A DNA stretch of 64,000 nt from Diphasiastrum complanatum. Its lineage: Eukaryota; Streptophyta; Lycopodiopsida; Lycopodiales; Lycopodiaceae. Both the position numbers and the translations under genes were made by a program. The notes under the pieces are model-generated. The model saw nothing but the letters and a program-made list of their open reading frames with translations. It was not told where the DNA came from and made no database searches. The stretch is taken from NCBI GenBank assembly GCA_029204225.1, contig CM055102.1:43092744-43156743 (forward strand), given 5' to 3'. Below are positions 44,550 through 57,353 of the stretch, in pieces; the first letter of the stretch is position 1, and each line of letters begins with the position of its first letter.

Positions 44550-47500
44550 ACTATGCTTCTGACCAGGGACATGGATGATGTGGAAAGAAAGATTGTGGAT
44601 AAAACTCTGTTTTTTAAATACTTCCACCTCGAAAGGAGGACCACATCAGGTCTCATTATTTGTCCAGGTTATCTTGAGCTTTGTAAGATACATAGATCTT
44701 TGGTAAATCATTGAAGTCCATGTAGAGATAGGGGGATAGTGAACTTTTATGAAAAGTAGGAAAAATATGCTGATTGTTCGTGTTGGAGGCTTAGACAGAA
44801 GAATGCAATTTTCCAGATATCTGTGAATTATGAATCTGGGGAGGAGGTACCTACCTTTTCCTTGTGACTTTTATGAGTTAACTGAATCAGTTACTGCTTA
44901 TTTAAAAAAAACAAGATGATGGAGGGACTCTGGAAGGTTTACCCTGATTGCAGCTGCATTGTACTATATCAAGATAGTCTAGTCACAAGAATACTTGAGG
45001 AGTTAGATAGTGATTCAATCAGGCTGCCAGTGGCATGGTTTCCATATGAGATACAGAAATCTGACGAGCATATTCTATTTCATCTATTCAGCTATATGTT
45101 CTTTTATGTCTGGTTGTAGTTCCCATTCTGCAAATATTAAAGATCCAATTGAAGTAGCACATTTGCATTTATGCAGGTTTACTGTTTGGCATGAGGGCTA
45201 TATCCACAAAGTAGCTGTTGTATTTGTTTCTTTGCTTGACAAGAGAATTTAGTATTGAAGTTTACAGTTTGAATGTTAAGCTAAATCCTGAAATCTGTAT
45301 TAGTATGATTTCTACTTTTTTCTTAGAACTAAAATTGCTTTGGTGTTTTAAGTCAAAATTATTTGCACCTACTAGCCCCCTTGTGCCTCAGTTTGGCTTG
45401 AAGGGAAGAGTTGAGAAGGTATTGTTGTGCGATAAAGAAGTGGCAGTTCTGGTGGCACCTCATCATGGCTGCAAAAGTATCTGCAGCTGTGGACTCACCT
45501 GCCACACATTTTCCTTGAAAGTATAACGAAATTCACATCTATTTTTTCAGTACTACATTTACATAATTTCGCTTGAATCTCTGTTGGATTATGTAATCAA
45601 ATGTACCAATTTTTTAGTGTTATGAAATGTATCAAATTTCACAGATAATTGTATGTATTGTCTATTGGATTAACAACTTTTGATAGTCAAATGTACTGAC
45701 TATCGTGATTAGTTGAATCCATTGTTTTGTTGAGTAAAGTAGTTGAGTGGTCAAATGTACGGGGCACTCGAGTAAAGGAAGGGACTGTGTATTAAAGTGG
45801 ATATTGAAGTAATCGAAGGCATTGAGCATTTAGATGTTTTTTAAAGTTCACTGAGGGTGAGGAAAAGGTGCACTAGAGAGGGGAGAAAACCCTGCAGCAT
45901 ATATATCAAATAGGGTCCCGAACATGGCCCTGAAAGGAGAATTTCCAGAAACTGTATGGTCTGGGGTAAAACCATCAATCAGTGATTCCACAAGGAGAAT
46001 GTCAAGTGCAAATTTGTCGACAATGAGGAAGTTTTGTCCCTACTTTTTGGTAACTTATTGTAGTTTCCTTTGGTTTTATGTAGTGCTAGGTAGTTGAAAT
46101 AGAGCAAGAGTATTCCTTCTCTCACCTTGAGGCTCGTGTTACATGTGTCTAGACGTATATTTTTGATGGTTTGATCCAAAGATTTCTCATGAATTGTAGC
46201 CTTTATTAAGGTGTAAAATGTACTGTACATCTTGATGACATCACTGATTTCTCTATATAAATTTGTGAAAGTGAATATATTCTAATTTCACGAATAGATA
46301 TTTATGGAGGTGTAGAATGTACTGTGCATCTTGATTCTTGAAAGTACCGAGCAATTGAATTGCTAATGCATCATGAATCCTCCTATTATTGTATCTTTGA
46401 AACAATGCATGTTGAACTTGTCATGGAAGTTACCATTTTATGAGGAGTGTTTTTGTTTTGTAAATTTGTTTTAGATTTGGAACGCATGTGGAGGCTCAGA
46501 ACAAAAGATCTCTATCCCATGAGTTTATTATGGTGATTCTTGCATGGTTTATTTTTTCCAAATAATGTATTCTAATTAGTTTTTTCTTCACATGGTTCTG
46601 ATTTCTTTTCCGCATGAGTGTAGTTTGATGGAGGGTGTAGCGTGAGCCTTGAAGTGTCTTTGATTTCGACGATTAATGGATGCTTGTTTACTTGTCTATT
46701 AACTTAATTTATATTGGATGGTTGTACCTTTGCCCTTAGTTTGAGATGTGTTGCTTAGGAATGATGCAAGCAATTATGCATGGTTGTGCATGAGCAGTTA
46801 TTGGCCTTGCATGTGCTTATTATTGAATGTAAAACTCACATGCATATGTGGTTTAGTAGTTAAGGGTTACATCATTCTTTATTTGATGTAATATTTTCTA
46901 AAGTTATGGTATCTTATGACTAAGCCTATGCGGTTGGGTATAGGTACACTTTTTTCTTGTGACTAGTGGTGGAACAAGTAGTCTATATCCCTTCAATGGT
47001 TGTGCCCTTTTCTCAAATTAGTAATCTGGAAGATTCTTCAACGAATTTTTTTGACTAATTTAAAAATGGAGTCAAGGAGTCTGGAACGAGTATATGAGAT
47101 GAATAGTAATCAGGTGAAGAGGAGTTAATGTGTTTCAAAATAATTGGCCTACTAAGAAATGATGGGAAAGAGAAATTATGAACTCTCAGAATTCTAGGGA
47201 TATATGTTGTATAATTAAGAGTCAAGAATTGGGGGAAATTATTTGAAATAAACCAAAGGTCTTAAACTTTTAAATGCTTGTAATTATAGAGAAAACGCAA
47301 AATCTAGCTTGAGTATTTTGTAATTTCATGTACAAGTGTAAATCTCACATGCATGGAGCATGTTTCCATGTGTGGAGAGTAGGCATAATCATCTTAGTTC
47401 ATTTATGTTGAGTTTGAATAGTCAATAGGCCTTAAACTTGAGTTTTGGGAGTTCTGTGCCAAAAATAACCCCAGTACACATGTTTGTAGGTGTTTAGGCC

Positions 47501-47640
47501 AACAATAGTTTGGACTTAGCTTGAGGTAGTGTAGGCCTTTGACATTTGGCATGATGATAGAGGGCTAGTGACATGTCTTTTGATGTCGTGATGTTGTCAT
47601 GTGACCAATCACAAGAGAGAGATGCATCATAAATGGTCCA
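44550..47640. other. Intergenic, no gene seen
   Basis: Frames at 44916-45526 are short and give no domain. A short direct repeat (GGTGTA-AATGTACTGT-CATCTTGAT) lies at about 46208 and 46308. Confidence 0.35.
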
Positions 47641-48313
47641 ATCAATGTAGGAGATGACAACTCAATGGACCAATCAAATTTAGAGGTGCTATGTAAGAGT
47701 TTCAGTCAATTTACTTGCTTACTACTCTTGGATCATAAACCACTATATAGAGGAGCTCTCTTTGTACATACAATCAAATTGAGAGTTAATGCAGTTTTGG
47801 TTCACATACATATTTTGGTTTATTTTCTCTCTATCCGAGTGTGTGCATATTTTCTCTCTCTACACGAGAACAACATGCTTGGTATGTGAAGAGTTAGAGT
47901 CATTGGTCTTTGTGGAGTCCAAAGGGGTGATTGGATCTGAATTTGGTGTGGTTTGGTGTAAATTTGTTGTGTTTTGATTTTCGTTATCAAGGCAAGGCCT
48001 AATTTCCAATTGACTAGGTTTTGGGGTGATGTGATTCATATGTTTGTGATCTAGATCTTTTTAGATTTTTGATGTGTTCGAATCTAGTGTTTTGAGAGTC
48101 ACAAAGTCATCATTGGAGTCCTTTCAGATGTGTGTACTTTGTGTACAAGAAAAGATTTTGGTGAAGATTGATTCTAGGATTTGTGATTGAGATCTTGTGT
48201 AGATCTTGCTAGATCTTTGATTTGTTCAAGTTTGGGCTTTTGGGAGTCACAAAATCACCTTGTTGAGTCATTTCACAAGCTTGTACTTTCTGTAAATTTT
48301 CATTTGTCTCATC
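47640..48313 (+). repeat. Probable LTR and leader of the copia relic
   Basis: A TATA-like ACTATATAGAGG near 47741 is followed by CT-rich tracts, as in a copia LTR. A duplicated block of about 125 bp (GAGAGTCACAAAGTCATC and GGGAGTCACAAAATCACC) lies at 48030-48300 before the gag ATG. LTR ends were not definable. Confidence 0.3.
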
Positions 48314-49623
48314 ATGGCATCAATAGGGGGGTACCTATTGGAGGCAAGTGAAAGGTTGAATTCCTCTAACTATTCTATTTGGAAGGTTAGTTTGGAATCT
48401 ATTTTGGAGCTTCAAGACATCATGGATATTGTGCTTGGCAATGATGAGGAGTCTCAAGTGCCTTAAGAATCCATAAAGGTAAAGAAAAGAACAAGGTTGG
48501 CTGTCCATTGCATCAAATTGAATGTGTCCAATGAACTCGAGAGAAATTGGAGCATGTGTTTGGCCAAGGAGACTTGGGATACTTTGCAAACTATTTATGA
48601 GTCTAAAAGCATTTCTAGAATCTTCATTCTTAGAAACAAGATCCTTCAAAGTTTTCAAAAGAGTGATGAGAGTGCTCAAAATTATGTTTTGAGGGCAAAG
48701 ACTATAATAGGGAGCTTGCATGTATTGGTGATTCATTCAAGCAAAATGAGCTTGTCCAAGTGTTGAATAATCTTAGTGATGAATTTGCTAATCTTGCTCA
48801 ATCTTATGCAATCCAAGGAAAGCTACCATTTATGGAGGGTCTACAAGGAGTCTTGGTGGCCGAGGAGAGTAGGCTTGTTTTTGGCCGAGGAGAGTAGGCT
48901 TGTTTTTGGCCAAGGAGAGTAGGCTTTAAAACAAGCTTTGCTAGAATGGGGCAACTCAAGAATAAAGGTGGGGAAAATGCTTTCTTCTCTCATGACAAAG
49001 GCAAAGACAAATTGAAGGCACATTTCAAGAAGGACAAATCCAAGGAGGATGGTGATGAAGACACTTTACAACCATCAACAAGCGAGAAATCCAAAATCAA
49101 GTGCTTTTATTGTGGCAAACAGGGACGTGATCTCAAAGTGCTACAAGAAGAAGAGAGATGAAGAAAAGCAAGAAGGAAGGCAAACTTCAACAATAAAGAG
49201 GGAGATGGCTTCAAAGAGGAGTCACTCATGGCATATACGTGTACACCATCAATTTCTATGGCGGAAGGTCCTTGGTGGATTGATAGTGGGGTGAGCTCAC
49301 ATGTCACAAGGCAAAGAGAGTATTTCTCTTGATTTTCATCTTGTTCTAAAGTTTATTCATGTAGAATATGGTGCTAAATGTGAGGAATAGGAACCATTCC
49401 TATTTGGCTTGAATCAAGGAGAAGAGCAAAACTTCAAAATGTCTTGTATGTTTCTTCAATATCTAGAAATTTATTGAGTGTGAGTCAATTGATTGACAGT
49501 GGATGTGATGTCAAGTTTGGTTGCAATGCTTGCTTAATCATCAAGAATGGAAATGTCATTGCCAAAGGGATTAGAGATGGTAGGCTTTACAAGCTTGATC
49601 TTTGTATGAGAGCTAATCACAAT
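48314..49623 (+). pseudogene. Ty1/copia gag and protease relic
   Basis: Starts with ATG. The frame reads YLLEASERLNSSNYSIWKVS, WDTLQTIYESKS, NYVLRAKTIIGSL, then by frameshift ELVQVLNNLSDEFANLAQSY and LQGVLVAEESRL. A 27-bp unit (GGCCGAGGAGAGTAGGCTTG...) is present three times at about 48865-48925. The knuckle CFYCGKQG...CYKKK is split by a frameshift near 49130. Protease WWIDSGVSSHV and LQNVLYVSSISRNLLSVSQL follow, ending at LYKLDLC. A TAA at about 48464 already breaks gag. Integrase and RT are absent. Same gag family as the elements at 28706 and 51930. Confidence 0.75.
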
Positions 49624-50969
49624 TAGAGTATATTTTTCAAGAGGAGAGATTGGAGCATCCAACTTTGATCTTAATGTCAAGAATGATGTTTCCAAGTGCG
49701 GATGAATGTGCTTCTAATGTTGGTGATGTCAAGGATCTTGCAAGGCTCAAGGAGGAGTGAAGATGGTCTAGAGTATCCACACCTAGGCACATCAACTGGA
49801 TCATCAAGATTCAAGGAGGAGCTATCAAGGCTTGTTTGCATAATTGAAAATATGCGAAGGGAAGGCACTATCTCATCCACCTCTAAGACTTTCATGATTA
49901 TTTGATAATTGAATCAAGTTGCTTTGATGATGTGTCAAAATCTCAAAGTAGACTTGAGATATTTCCACATGACTATGATGCTTTGGTGAGATACAAAAAT
50001 GTTATGATCTTTTATTCTCTATTTGGTAGCATGCTATTAGTTCATGTGTGGAATGATTATCTACTTGCTTTCGGATTAGTCAAATCATCAATTTGGTGGA
50101 TGATGTTGTTTTTTTATGTTGTGAGGCAATTTGTGAACACATTATGATAATAAGTGAATCATCCTCCAAGGACACTTATATCCATAATGATGTATTTAGC
50201 CTCATTAGATCTGAGATTAGCATGGTAATCAAGGATGAAGATACAATGCAAACTTTTTGTCAGTATAGCATGCATAGTCAATCTTGATATGCCTAATTTC
50301 TCAATTTTTGACAGTACTTCCACGTTATGAAAGTTTGCTTGTGCATGATGAATGACATACCATCAGGAATGGAAATGAGTAAAATGAAAAAAATAAATTG
50401 CATTCACATTGTACATCAATTGCATTCACATTGTACTCATCATAGCAATGGGGATTGCTTTCACTTATGGAAAATCTTTAATATGCAATCAAGCACTCAC
50501 AAATTTGTTAATGTATATACGACTAAGAAGGTTGTACGAGGAGATTTTCTCTCAAATTGTCAAAGAAATAAAAAATGAACAATTGTTTCTACTTATATTC
50601 ATATGTGTGAAAAATGGTAAAACATATCTTCCTATGTTGACTCTGGGAGCTATGCTCACCTTATTTCTTGTAAATATTTTATTGTACATAGAGGAATGTG
50701 AATTGAGCACATATCCTTCTAGAATAGCTTGAGTTTGAGTTAGGTAGATCCATTTATGATGTCATGCAAAAAATTAGATAGCATGCATTGTCATTCAGAG
50801 TGCATGCATGCAACATGCAAATTAGTGTATATGATCTACACATGTCTAGGTAGTTTAGGGAGCTGACATGCAATCTATGCAATATCCATGCATGCAATTT
50901 TACATGTGGATCTATGATATTAGAGTTACAGTACATGGAAATCCACAGTAGGAACTCGAGCCTCATTGA
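49624..50969. other. Sequence after the copia relic
   Basis: Short frames only (for example 49902-50147), with no copia domain recognisable. Possibly decayed pol or unrelated DNA. Confidence 0.35.
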
Positions 50970-51271
50970 TGTAGGAAAATTTTGGCTTGTTTTGCCATAT
51001 TGTGAATATTGAGATTTTGGTGATTTTTCTCTCTACTAGAGTTTTTGGTCTCCATTTTCTCTCTCTACCCAAGAGCTTTTTCCCATAATAAGCACTTGGA
51101 ATTATTTTTGATAGGTATCTCTCATAGTGAGAACTTAGTTCTTTGAGTCTGTGGTATGCCGTTGTGCTCTTACCTTGGATTTTTCAAATAATCTATTTTT
51201 TGATCATTCTTGTGCAATCACAACACCTCATAAAGATCCTGTAGGGTGTGTGGTGAAGTTCAAAGTTCACA
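50970..51271 (+). repeat. Ty1/copia 5' LTR
   Basis: 302 bp from TGTAGGAAAATTTTGGC to AAAGTTCACA, the right end fixed by the primer site that follows. CT-rich tracts lie in the first half. A 3' partner was not found. Confidence 0.6.
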
Positions 51272-51283
51272 TGGTATCAGAGC
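51272..51283 (+). other. Primer-binding site, tRNA-Met type
   Basis: TGGTATCAGAGC immediately follows the LTR end. Confidence 0.85.
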
Positions 51284-51929
51284 TTTGTGCTTTGTAGAAG
51301 TGAGGGTGCATACATAAGATCTTGAGTGAGCCCTATACGGACAGAGAGCCGTGTGAAACCAGACCTCTTTGAGTGCTACTTCTCAAGGAGTGGTCCAAAT
51401 TTGATGTTCTATTGCTTGTTGGATATGTATTGAAGAATAGATTGTGTTGCTCGAGTTTCTAAATCAATTTCATTTGTTTTTAGAAGAGCTTTAGGCAATC
51501 AAAGAGATAGGGAGAGTACTCATTTTTTCTGATATGCCAAAGTGAGCACACATCATTTCTTTTCATCAATATTCTCAAATTTTCATTATTAATCAAGTAG
51601 AATTGGATAAAGTCGAGTTTTGTGAGGTCTTAGACATTTCATTTCACACAAAGTATTGTGTTTGAGTTGAAAGTAAATTCCTAGAGAATTTTTCAGTTCT
51701 TTGAAACTCGTGGTAGAGATAGACTTCATACTTGCATGTGCTTCATCATTTGATAGAAGCTAGATCCAAATTCAAGATAGATTGATTTTTCTATTGTGAG
51801 CTTGATTTCACATATTGTTACTAGATTTCATAGGTTGGATCAACATTATAAGTGTTAAATCCTAGGTTGAAATAGCAAGCAACATATTCAATTCCATCTT
51901 TGTCATTACTAGAATTTTTCAAAGAGAAC

Positions 51930-52649
51930 ATGTTTTCAACTGGTTCACATTTCTTGGAGCATAGTGAGAGATTAACGTCTTCCAATTATGCAATGTGGAA
52001 GATAAGAACAGAATCATTATTGATTCTACAAGATGTAATCGACATTGTGAGTGGAGCTGACGAAGAACCTACAGCTCTAATGAAGCTGCAACATTCAAGA
52101 AGAGAGCTAGAATTGCTCTTCATTTCATAAAAATGAATGTCACAAATAAAGTGTTAACGAAGATTAGTACTTGCACACCAGAGAGTAGATGAGAGTGCTT
52201 CAACTTATGTAATCAGAGTTAAAGATCTTCATCAAGAGTTAGCTGGTATTGGAGATGCTCTAAAGAACACTGAGTTTGTTCAAGTAGTCCTTAATGGACT
52301 AAGAGATGAGTATGACAATATTGTGTAGACTTATGTTGTCAGGGAGGAGCTTCCATCTTTGGAGACTCTTCAAGGAGTTCTCATTGCTAAAGAAAGCAGA
52401 CAAGAGAACAAGATGCTAAGGATCAACAAACTTTTATTGAAGGACAAAGCACTCTTCACCAAGGACAAGTCAAGAGGCAAGGGCAAAGGTCAACAACACT
52501 TCAAGAAGGACAAGGCCAAAGAAGGTGGCGAGGATCAATCCTCACAAGCTGCAACATCCAGTGGCAAGAAGAAGCTGTCAATGATCAAATGTTTCTTTTG
52601 TGGCAAGAAGGGCCACTATGCATCAAACTGTTTCAAGAAGAAGAACTAG
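51930..52649 (+). pseudogene. Ty1/copia gag
   Basis: The ATG at 51930 starts FLEHSERLTSSNYAMWKI, the copia gag opening. Frame breaks near 52100-52190 are followed by DESASTYVIRVKDLHQEL, FVQVVLNGLRDEYDNIV, LETLQGVLIAKESRQ, a lysine-rich linker and a perfect knuckle CFFCGKKGHYASNC (Cx2Cx4Hx4C), ending at KKKN and a stop. About 650 bp separate the primer site from the ATG, an untranslated leader. A TAG at about 52327 also interrupts it. Confidence 0.8.
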
Positions 52650-52718
52650 TCCAAGCAAAGTAACCTTACTAATGAGGAAGACTGTGAGGGTAATGAGAGT
52701 GAAAGGGAGGATTCTTTA

Positions 52719-54040
52719 ATGATGTCTAGTTTTTCATCCTTTCTTTTTAAGAATGAAGAAATATGGTGGATAGATAGTGGGGCTAGTTTCCATATGTCTA
52801 GTTCTAAAAACTCTTTCACAAGTCTCATGCCATATGTAGGTGCAAAAAGATCAATCTATACTGCTAATGGTGTAGAATGTAGAATTGAAGGAATAGGGAG
52901 TATTCCACTGAATGCATCATCATCGAAATCCTTTTGTTTGCATGATGTACTTTATGTGCCTAAACTAACCAAGAACCTCATTAGTGTAGGATAGTTGTTT
53001 GATAGTGGATTGGATGTCAAATTTCATGTTGACAAGTGTGTAATCTTGAGGGAGAATGAAGTGATAGCTAGAGGATCTAGAATTGGAAAGTTGTACAAGC
53101 TAAATTCTAGGGAGAGCGCTAACATTTCTGATGTTGCTTATGAGACCAAGGTTCATCAAGAGTATTTATGGCATAAGAGATTCTAATAAGTTTAAAGACT
53201 ATTGTGAGCAAGAGGGAATACAGAGAGAATTCTCTTGTTCTTATACTCCTCAGCAAAATGGATTTGCTGAAAGAAAAAATAGAACATTGTGTGAATGTGC
53301 AAAAGCCATTACGCTAGAAGCATCTCTACCTAAAGAATTTTGGGGAGAAGTAGCTGCATGTGCAAATTATCTTTGTTATAGGTTTTCTAATCTTGCTATA
53401 GAAAGAATAACACCATTTGAAATATTGTACAAGAAAAAGCCTAAGGTAGACCATCTTAGGACTTTGTGCTATGTGGATGTTCCTGTAGAGACTAGGAAAA
53501 AGGATGATCCTAGTGCCATTAAAGGTATTTTTGTTGGATATGCATCTTCTAAGAAAGCATATAAAGTTTATGTTCCCTCTGCTAACAAGAATATTGTAAG
53601 TAGAGGTGTGATCTTCCATGAAGATCAAAAGTTTAACTTGGATGAGACAAAGATCAAGGAATCTCATGCAGGATTTACAATCATTAATCTTGATGTTGTT
53701 TAAGATGTGGTGGGCCCGAGGCTTGAGGAGGAGCAACTTCAAGTACCTACACCTAAAAAATCCACAAGAGAAAGATCCAAGCCAAGAAGGCTCACATATG
53801 ATGAGGGAGGAAGACAAGTGGAAGGTGAGACTTCCTATCATGCATTCTTTATATTAGATGAAGAGCCTAAAGATGTCCAAGAAGCACTTCAATCCAAGGA
53901 GTGGGTTGAAGCAATGACCCTCGATTTTGAAGCCTTGATGTCAAATATTACATGGGAGCTTGTGGAGCCACCTAGCAACATTCAGGATCAAGTACAACAA
54001 TGATGGATCCATCAACAAATTCAAAGCAAGACTTTGAACA
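52719..54040 (+). pseudogene. Ty1/copia protease, integrase and start of RT
   Basis: Protease: WWIDSGASFHMSS, then LHDVLYVPKLTKNLISVG and a stop at 52992. The pre-integrase region begins (LYKLNSRESANI, YLWHKRF), but the sequence jumps at about 53185 to NKFKDYCEQEGIQREFS and NGFAERKNRT. The zinc-binding Cys pair and the first catalytic Asp residues of integrase are therefore deleted, while the catalytic Glu block remains. LPKEFWGEVAACANYLC, HLRTLCYVDVPVE and KGIFVGYASSKKAYKVY complete integrase. RT begins (WVEAMTLDFEALMSNITWEL, then DGSINKFKARL) and ends at about 54040, where unrelated DNA starts. The element is therefore truncated at its 3' side. Confidence 0.8.
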
Positions 54041-54879
54041 CCATTGCGAGTCGAATGAGAAACTTTGCGACCAAAAGAGAAACTTTTGGAATATTCTCCT
54101 AAATTCCTTAAGAAAGTGTCTTAAATTAGGCTCCTTTTCAAAAACACCTTGCGCACGGATAAAATATGTTTGAAAAATGACCAAAAAAAGGGTGATTTTG
54201 AACATTTTCAAGATTTTTGAACTTTTAAAAAAGACATGGTTTGCAAGTCACTTTTCATAATGAAATTTAAAATAAAGTAACAAAAAATTGAAACATATTA
54301 AAATTTGCTCTATTTTCAAAAACATGCATTTCGACACAATAAACTATACACAATAATGTCTTGATTTCATGCATTTTACAAAATTAAATGGTAGTCTTTC
54401 GCAAAATGTCCAGATATTTATGCTTCTTGCACTAATACCAATATATACAAAATTTTTTACATGGGACATTCACTCTCGTAGCCATCTGTATCCTCGTGAA
54501 CCACAAAGCAGACCTTGAAGATGTTGTAGAAATAACTTTGTTGAGAACAGTGGGTCTCCGCCCATTTGGCTTGTTAAGTAGTCTAAAGAATGAGCTTAAA
54601 AAAATACACCAACTATGCATTACATGTGATATTTCCAGATATCTTTCTAAACGGTCACAGCCTAGACAAGTGTAATGTTCTAGTGTTATGAGATCTCCGT
54701 GTTATCTTCAACTGCATAGAAATATAATTTCCTATTTTCCTTTGTCGCAAAAAGCTGTTGTTCACAGATTCCCACTGAATCTGTGAACACGATTCTTTTA
54801 TCGTTCGTTCTTCTTTTTGTTACTTCTGTTGGTTACAGTTCTTTATGGCTTAATCTTCCTGTTAGAATGGTTTCCAGGC
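54041..54879. other. Intergenic, no gene seen
   Basis: AT-rich sequence after the truncated copia. No domain found in the short frames. Confidence 0.35.
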
Positions 54880-55350
54880 AGAAGTGTTTCTCAGATTACA
54901 ACGTGTATTCCCAGCCTGTCAGTGGGGAGAGACGAATATGTTACTCAGCTACATGCATTTACAAGCCATGCAACCAGTCCTAGCTCAGTATAGATCAACG
55001 TTCTGAATCAGAGAGCAAATCCACAATCTATCTACCAAAATCAGGGAACAATGCAATGACAAGATTAAGCTACTCAGCAAGAAACAAGACACAAGAAAAC
55101 TAGCATCCTAACAGCATTCTAGCAGCCCAAGGATCAAGAAACACCCATTTCTTGATGCTTGAAATGCCCAAGAACAATCAAGGACATGATTGTTAGAGAG
55201 TATGCAAATCAGATCCACAATCTCAGCCTCTATAGTTTACCGGCATGTTGAAACTACAAAATCAAGAAACAAGAAAGTTAATCTACATCTACATTCCACA
55301 AGCAAGAAACTGTGAGATAGATCTCACTAGCTTGACAATCTCTCTAAAAC
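54880..55350 (-). repeat. Diverged relative of the gag-only element 2 LTR
   Basis: Blocks such as CAGCCTGTCAG, CCCAAGAACA-TCAAG and GTTAGAGA-TATGCAA occur in the same order as in 56101-57165 and 62046-63095, at roughly two-thirds identity by eye. It is probably an older LTR of the same family. Confidence 0.4.
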
Positions 55351-55945
55351 AAGATTTGAATCATGAAAAAAGATGAAGTATGGCAAAAGTTATGGTTCTC
55401 TGAATTTCACACGTATGAAATATTTCAAAAATGTCAAATTGACTCAAATACAATCTATTTGTATGAAACAATTTGCCTAGAACCTATAAATTTTGTCTAA
55501 ATCACATATAGATGAGATTGGTCAAATTCTAGATGATTTTTGTGATCATTCAAGCAATAAATGACATGTACTCACGATTTGCCACAGGTCTAGGCGCCCT
55601 ACCTACGACTCTTCAAAAGCTTATAACTTTTGATTGGCTTATCCAACTGTCATGATTCAAATTGCATCAGATTCTACCATTTCTAGCTTTCTAGTGGGCT
55701 AATTTGCATGAAATTTGGCTCTGAAGTGAGAGAGAACTACCAAACTGAAAACGGGCGGATTTCACACGTGCCAGCACCTGAAATTCCATACAATACCTGA
55801 TCTGGACCATTCAAAGTGGTTTGAAGCTCTAAATCACCAGAAAACTGCAAACTAGCTAGAAAGTAGAATCTAGACAATTCCTAGCTTGAAATCTGATCAG
55901 ATCTGCAAACTTTTTGATTAGATTTGCTTGTAAACTTTAGGTAGG
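55351..55945 (-). other. Leader of the interrupted LTR element
   Basis: Sequence downstream (on the minus strand) of the primer site at 55946. No gag or other coding frame recognised. Confidence 0.35.
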
Positions 55946-55957
55946 CTCTGATACCAT
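55946..55957 (-). other. Primer-binding site, minus strand, tRNA-Met type
   Basis: Plus strand GCTCTGATACCA, i.e. TGGTATCAGAGC on the minus strand, directly beside the LTR start TGCCGAATTC. Confidence 0.75.
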
Positions 55958-56100
55958 GCCGAATTCACACGTGTGGGATGCCCTACAGATGTATTTTTGA
56001 TCTCGTAAGCCCAATAACACCATAAAGATCAGACTAGCATTGGTTGTCAATAGAAAAGCTGATCATACAAGCAATATTATTGTGTTACAAGCAAGATCTG
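55958..56100 (-). repeat. 5' LTR of an interrupted element, inner piece
   Basis: Begins at the primer site (TGCCGAATTC) and is cut at 56100 by gag-only element 2. It resumes at 63096 and ends at about 63525 (CTTACAACA). The joined LTR would be about 570 bp with ends TG...CA. Confidence 0.5.
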
Positions 56101-57165
56101 TGTTTACTGAAGGATCTGAACCTGCACACAGATTCAGATTTGCATGTCTATGTGCACAAACATTGTAGTATAATCATCCAGCCTATCAGAGGATGACTGC
56201 AGGGTCTCGACACTTTGTTGTTTACAAATAAGCACTTGCCAATGGAACAATTAACTCCGTTACGAAGCAAGCCATGGTGAAACAAAGTCAGATTTGCAAC
56301 GCAGCACAGTTGCTCAATTTTCAAGATCCTAAGGCTGTATCTGAATTTAAGGAAACTAATCTACTTGCAAAACCAGAACTACTCTAAATATGATTGAAAA
56401 GCATAGACAAGAAACAAGAAACAAAACTAATCTACAACATGTTAGAAGTCCAAGAATCAAGAAACTAACCAGCCTTTTTATTTTTGGACATCCCAAGAAC
56501 ATCAAGAACTAGAATGTTAGAGAATATGCAAGATTCATGCCACATTTCTAGCCTAATTAGTTTACTTGAATGTTGGCTCCTACATTAATCCACAAGAAAA
56601 TAAGAAATCTAATCCACAACTAGGAAAGCAAGAAAACTAATCCACTCTAAATCCACAACCACACACAATATGAATGGAAGGGCATGATCATAGGGACATC
56701 ACCCAAGAAAACCATCATGATCAAGGAGCTTAGTGTAGCATCAAACTCATGGAAAATCTTCTTATTAAGCATGGAGTAGATACAATGCAAAAAGCTCCTC
56801 TTCACAAAGAGGGAGTCTCTTAAATACGCAAGAGAGCTCCTTAGGTGGCCTCCTAGTGGAATTTCCACATTTCACAAATTACAAGTGGAATATTGCTCTC
56901 CACTAGAGGTCACCATCAAAAGGTGGCTCACTCTACTTTCTTTAAGAGGGGTCTACTTGCATTTATTACATTTGCTTAGAAATACTAGTTCCTACATAGT
57001 CATTCCATCTACACAGTTCTTGCATGTCTTTCCTATTTCTCGGCTCTCATCAGCTCTTAGTCTTCATTAGTCTCGTCTTCTCAGAGACCTCCTCAGTCTA
57101 AGGTGAGAGGTTCTCTTGAGTTGCTATGTCCGAGTATCTTGGAGATTCGTCAGAATCAGCCAACA
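56101..57165 (-). repeat. 3' LTR of gag-only element 2
   Basis: 1065 bp. Compared with the other LTR it has an extra segment near 56790-56845 (around GAGGGAGTCTC) and lacks a short insertion present near 62912-62935. Confidence 0.85.
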
Positions 57166-57178
57166 TTATCCCACCCCT
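57166..57178 (-). other. Polypurine tract of gag-only element 2
   Basis: The minus strand reads AGGGGTGGGATAA directly before the 3' LTR TG. Confidence 0.8.
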
Positions 57179-57353
57179 AATGTGTTGCAGGATGCACTGC
57201 AAATCATATTGGACAATGTCGCTCTGCTTTGCATTGGAATATTCGATCGTCACTTGGAAAAGCGTAGATCCTAATTCGCTTACATGAAACCAAGTGCTTA
57301 TTGTCGCCAGTCTTTATCACAAAAATTGTCTTTCACAAATTGCCACGATTGGA

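Noticed and set aside
44916-45526. Consecutive small frames that might be exons of a host gene
   Set aside because: No recognisable protein family and no consistent splice sites joining them.
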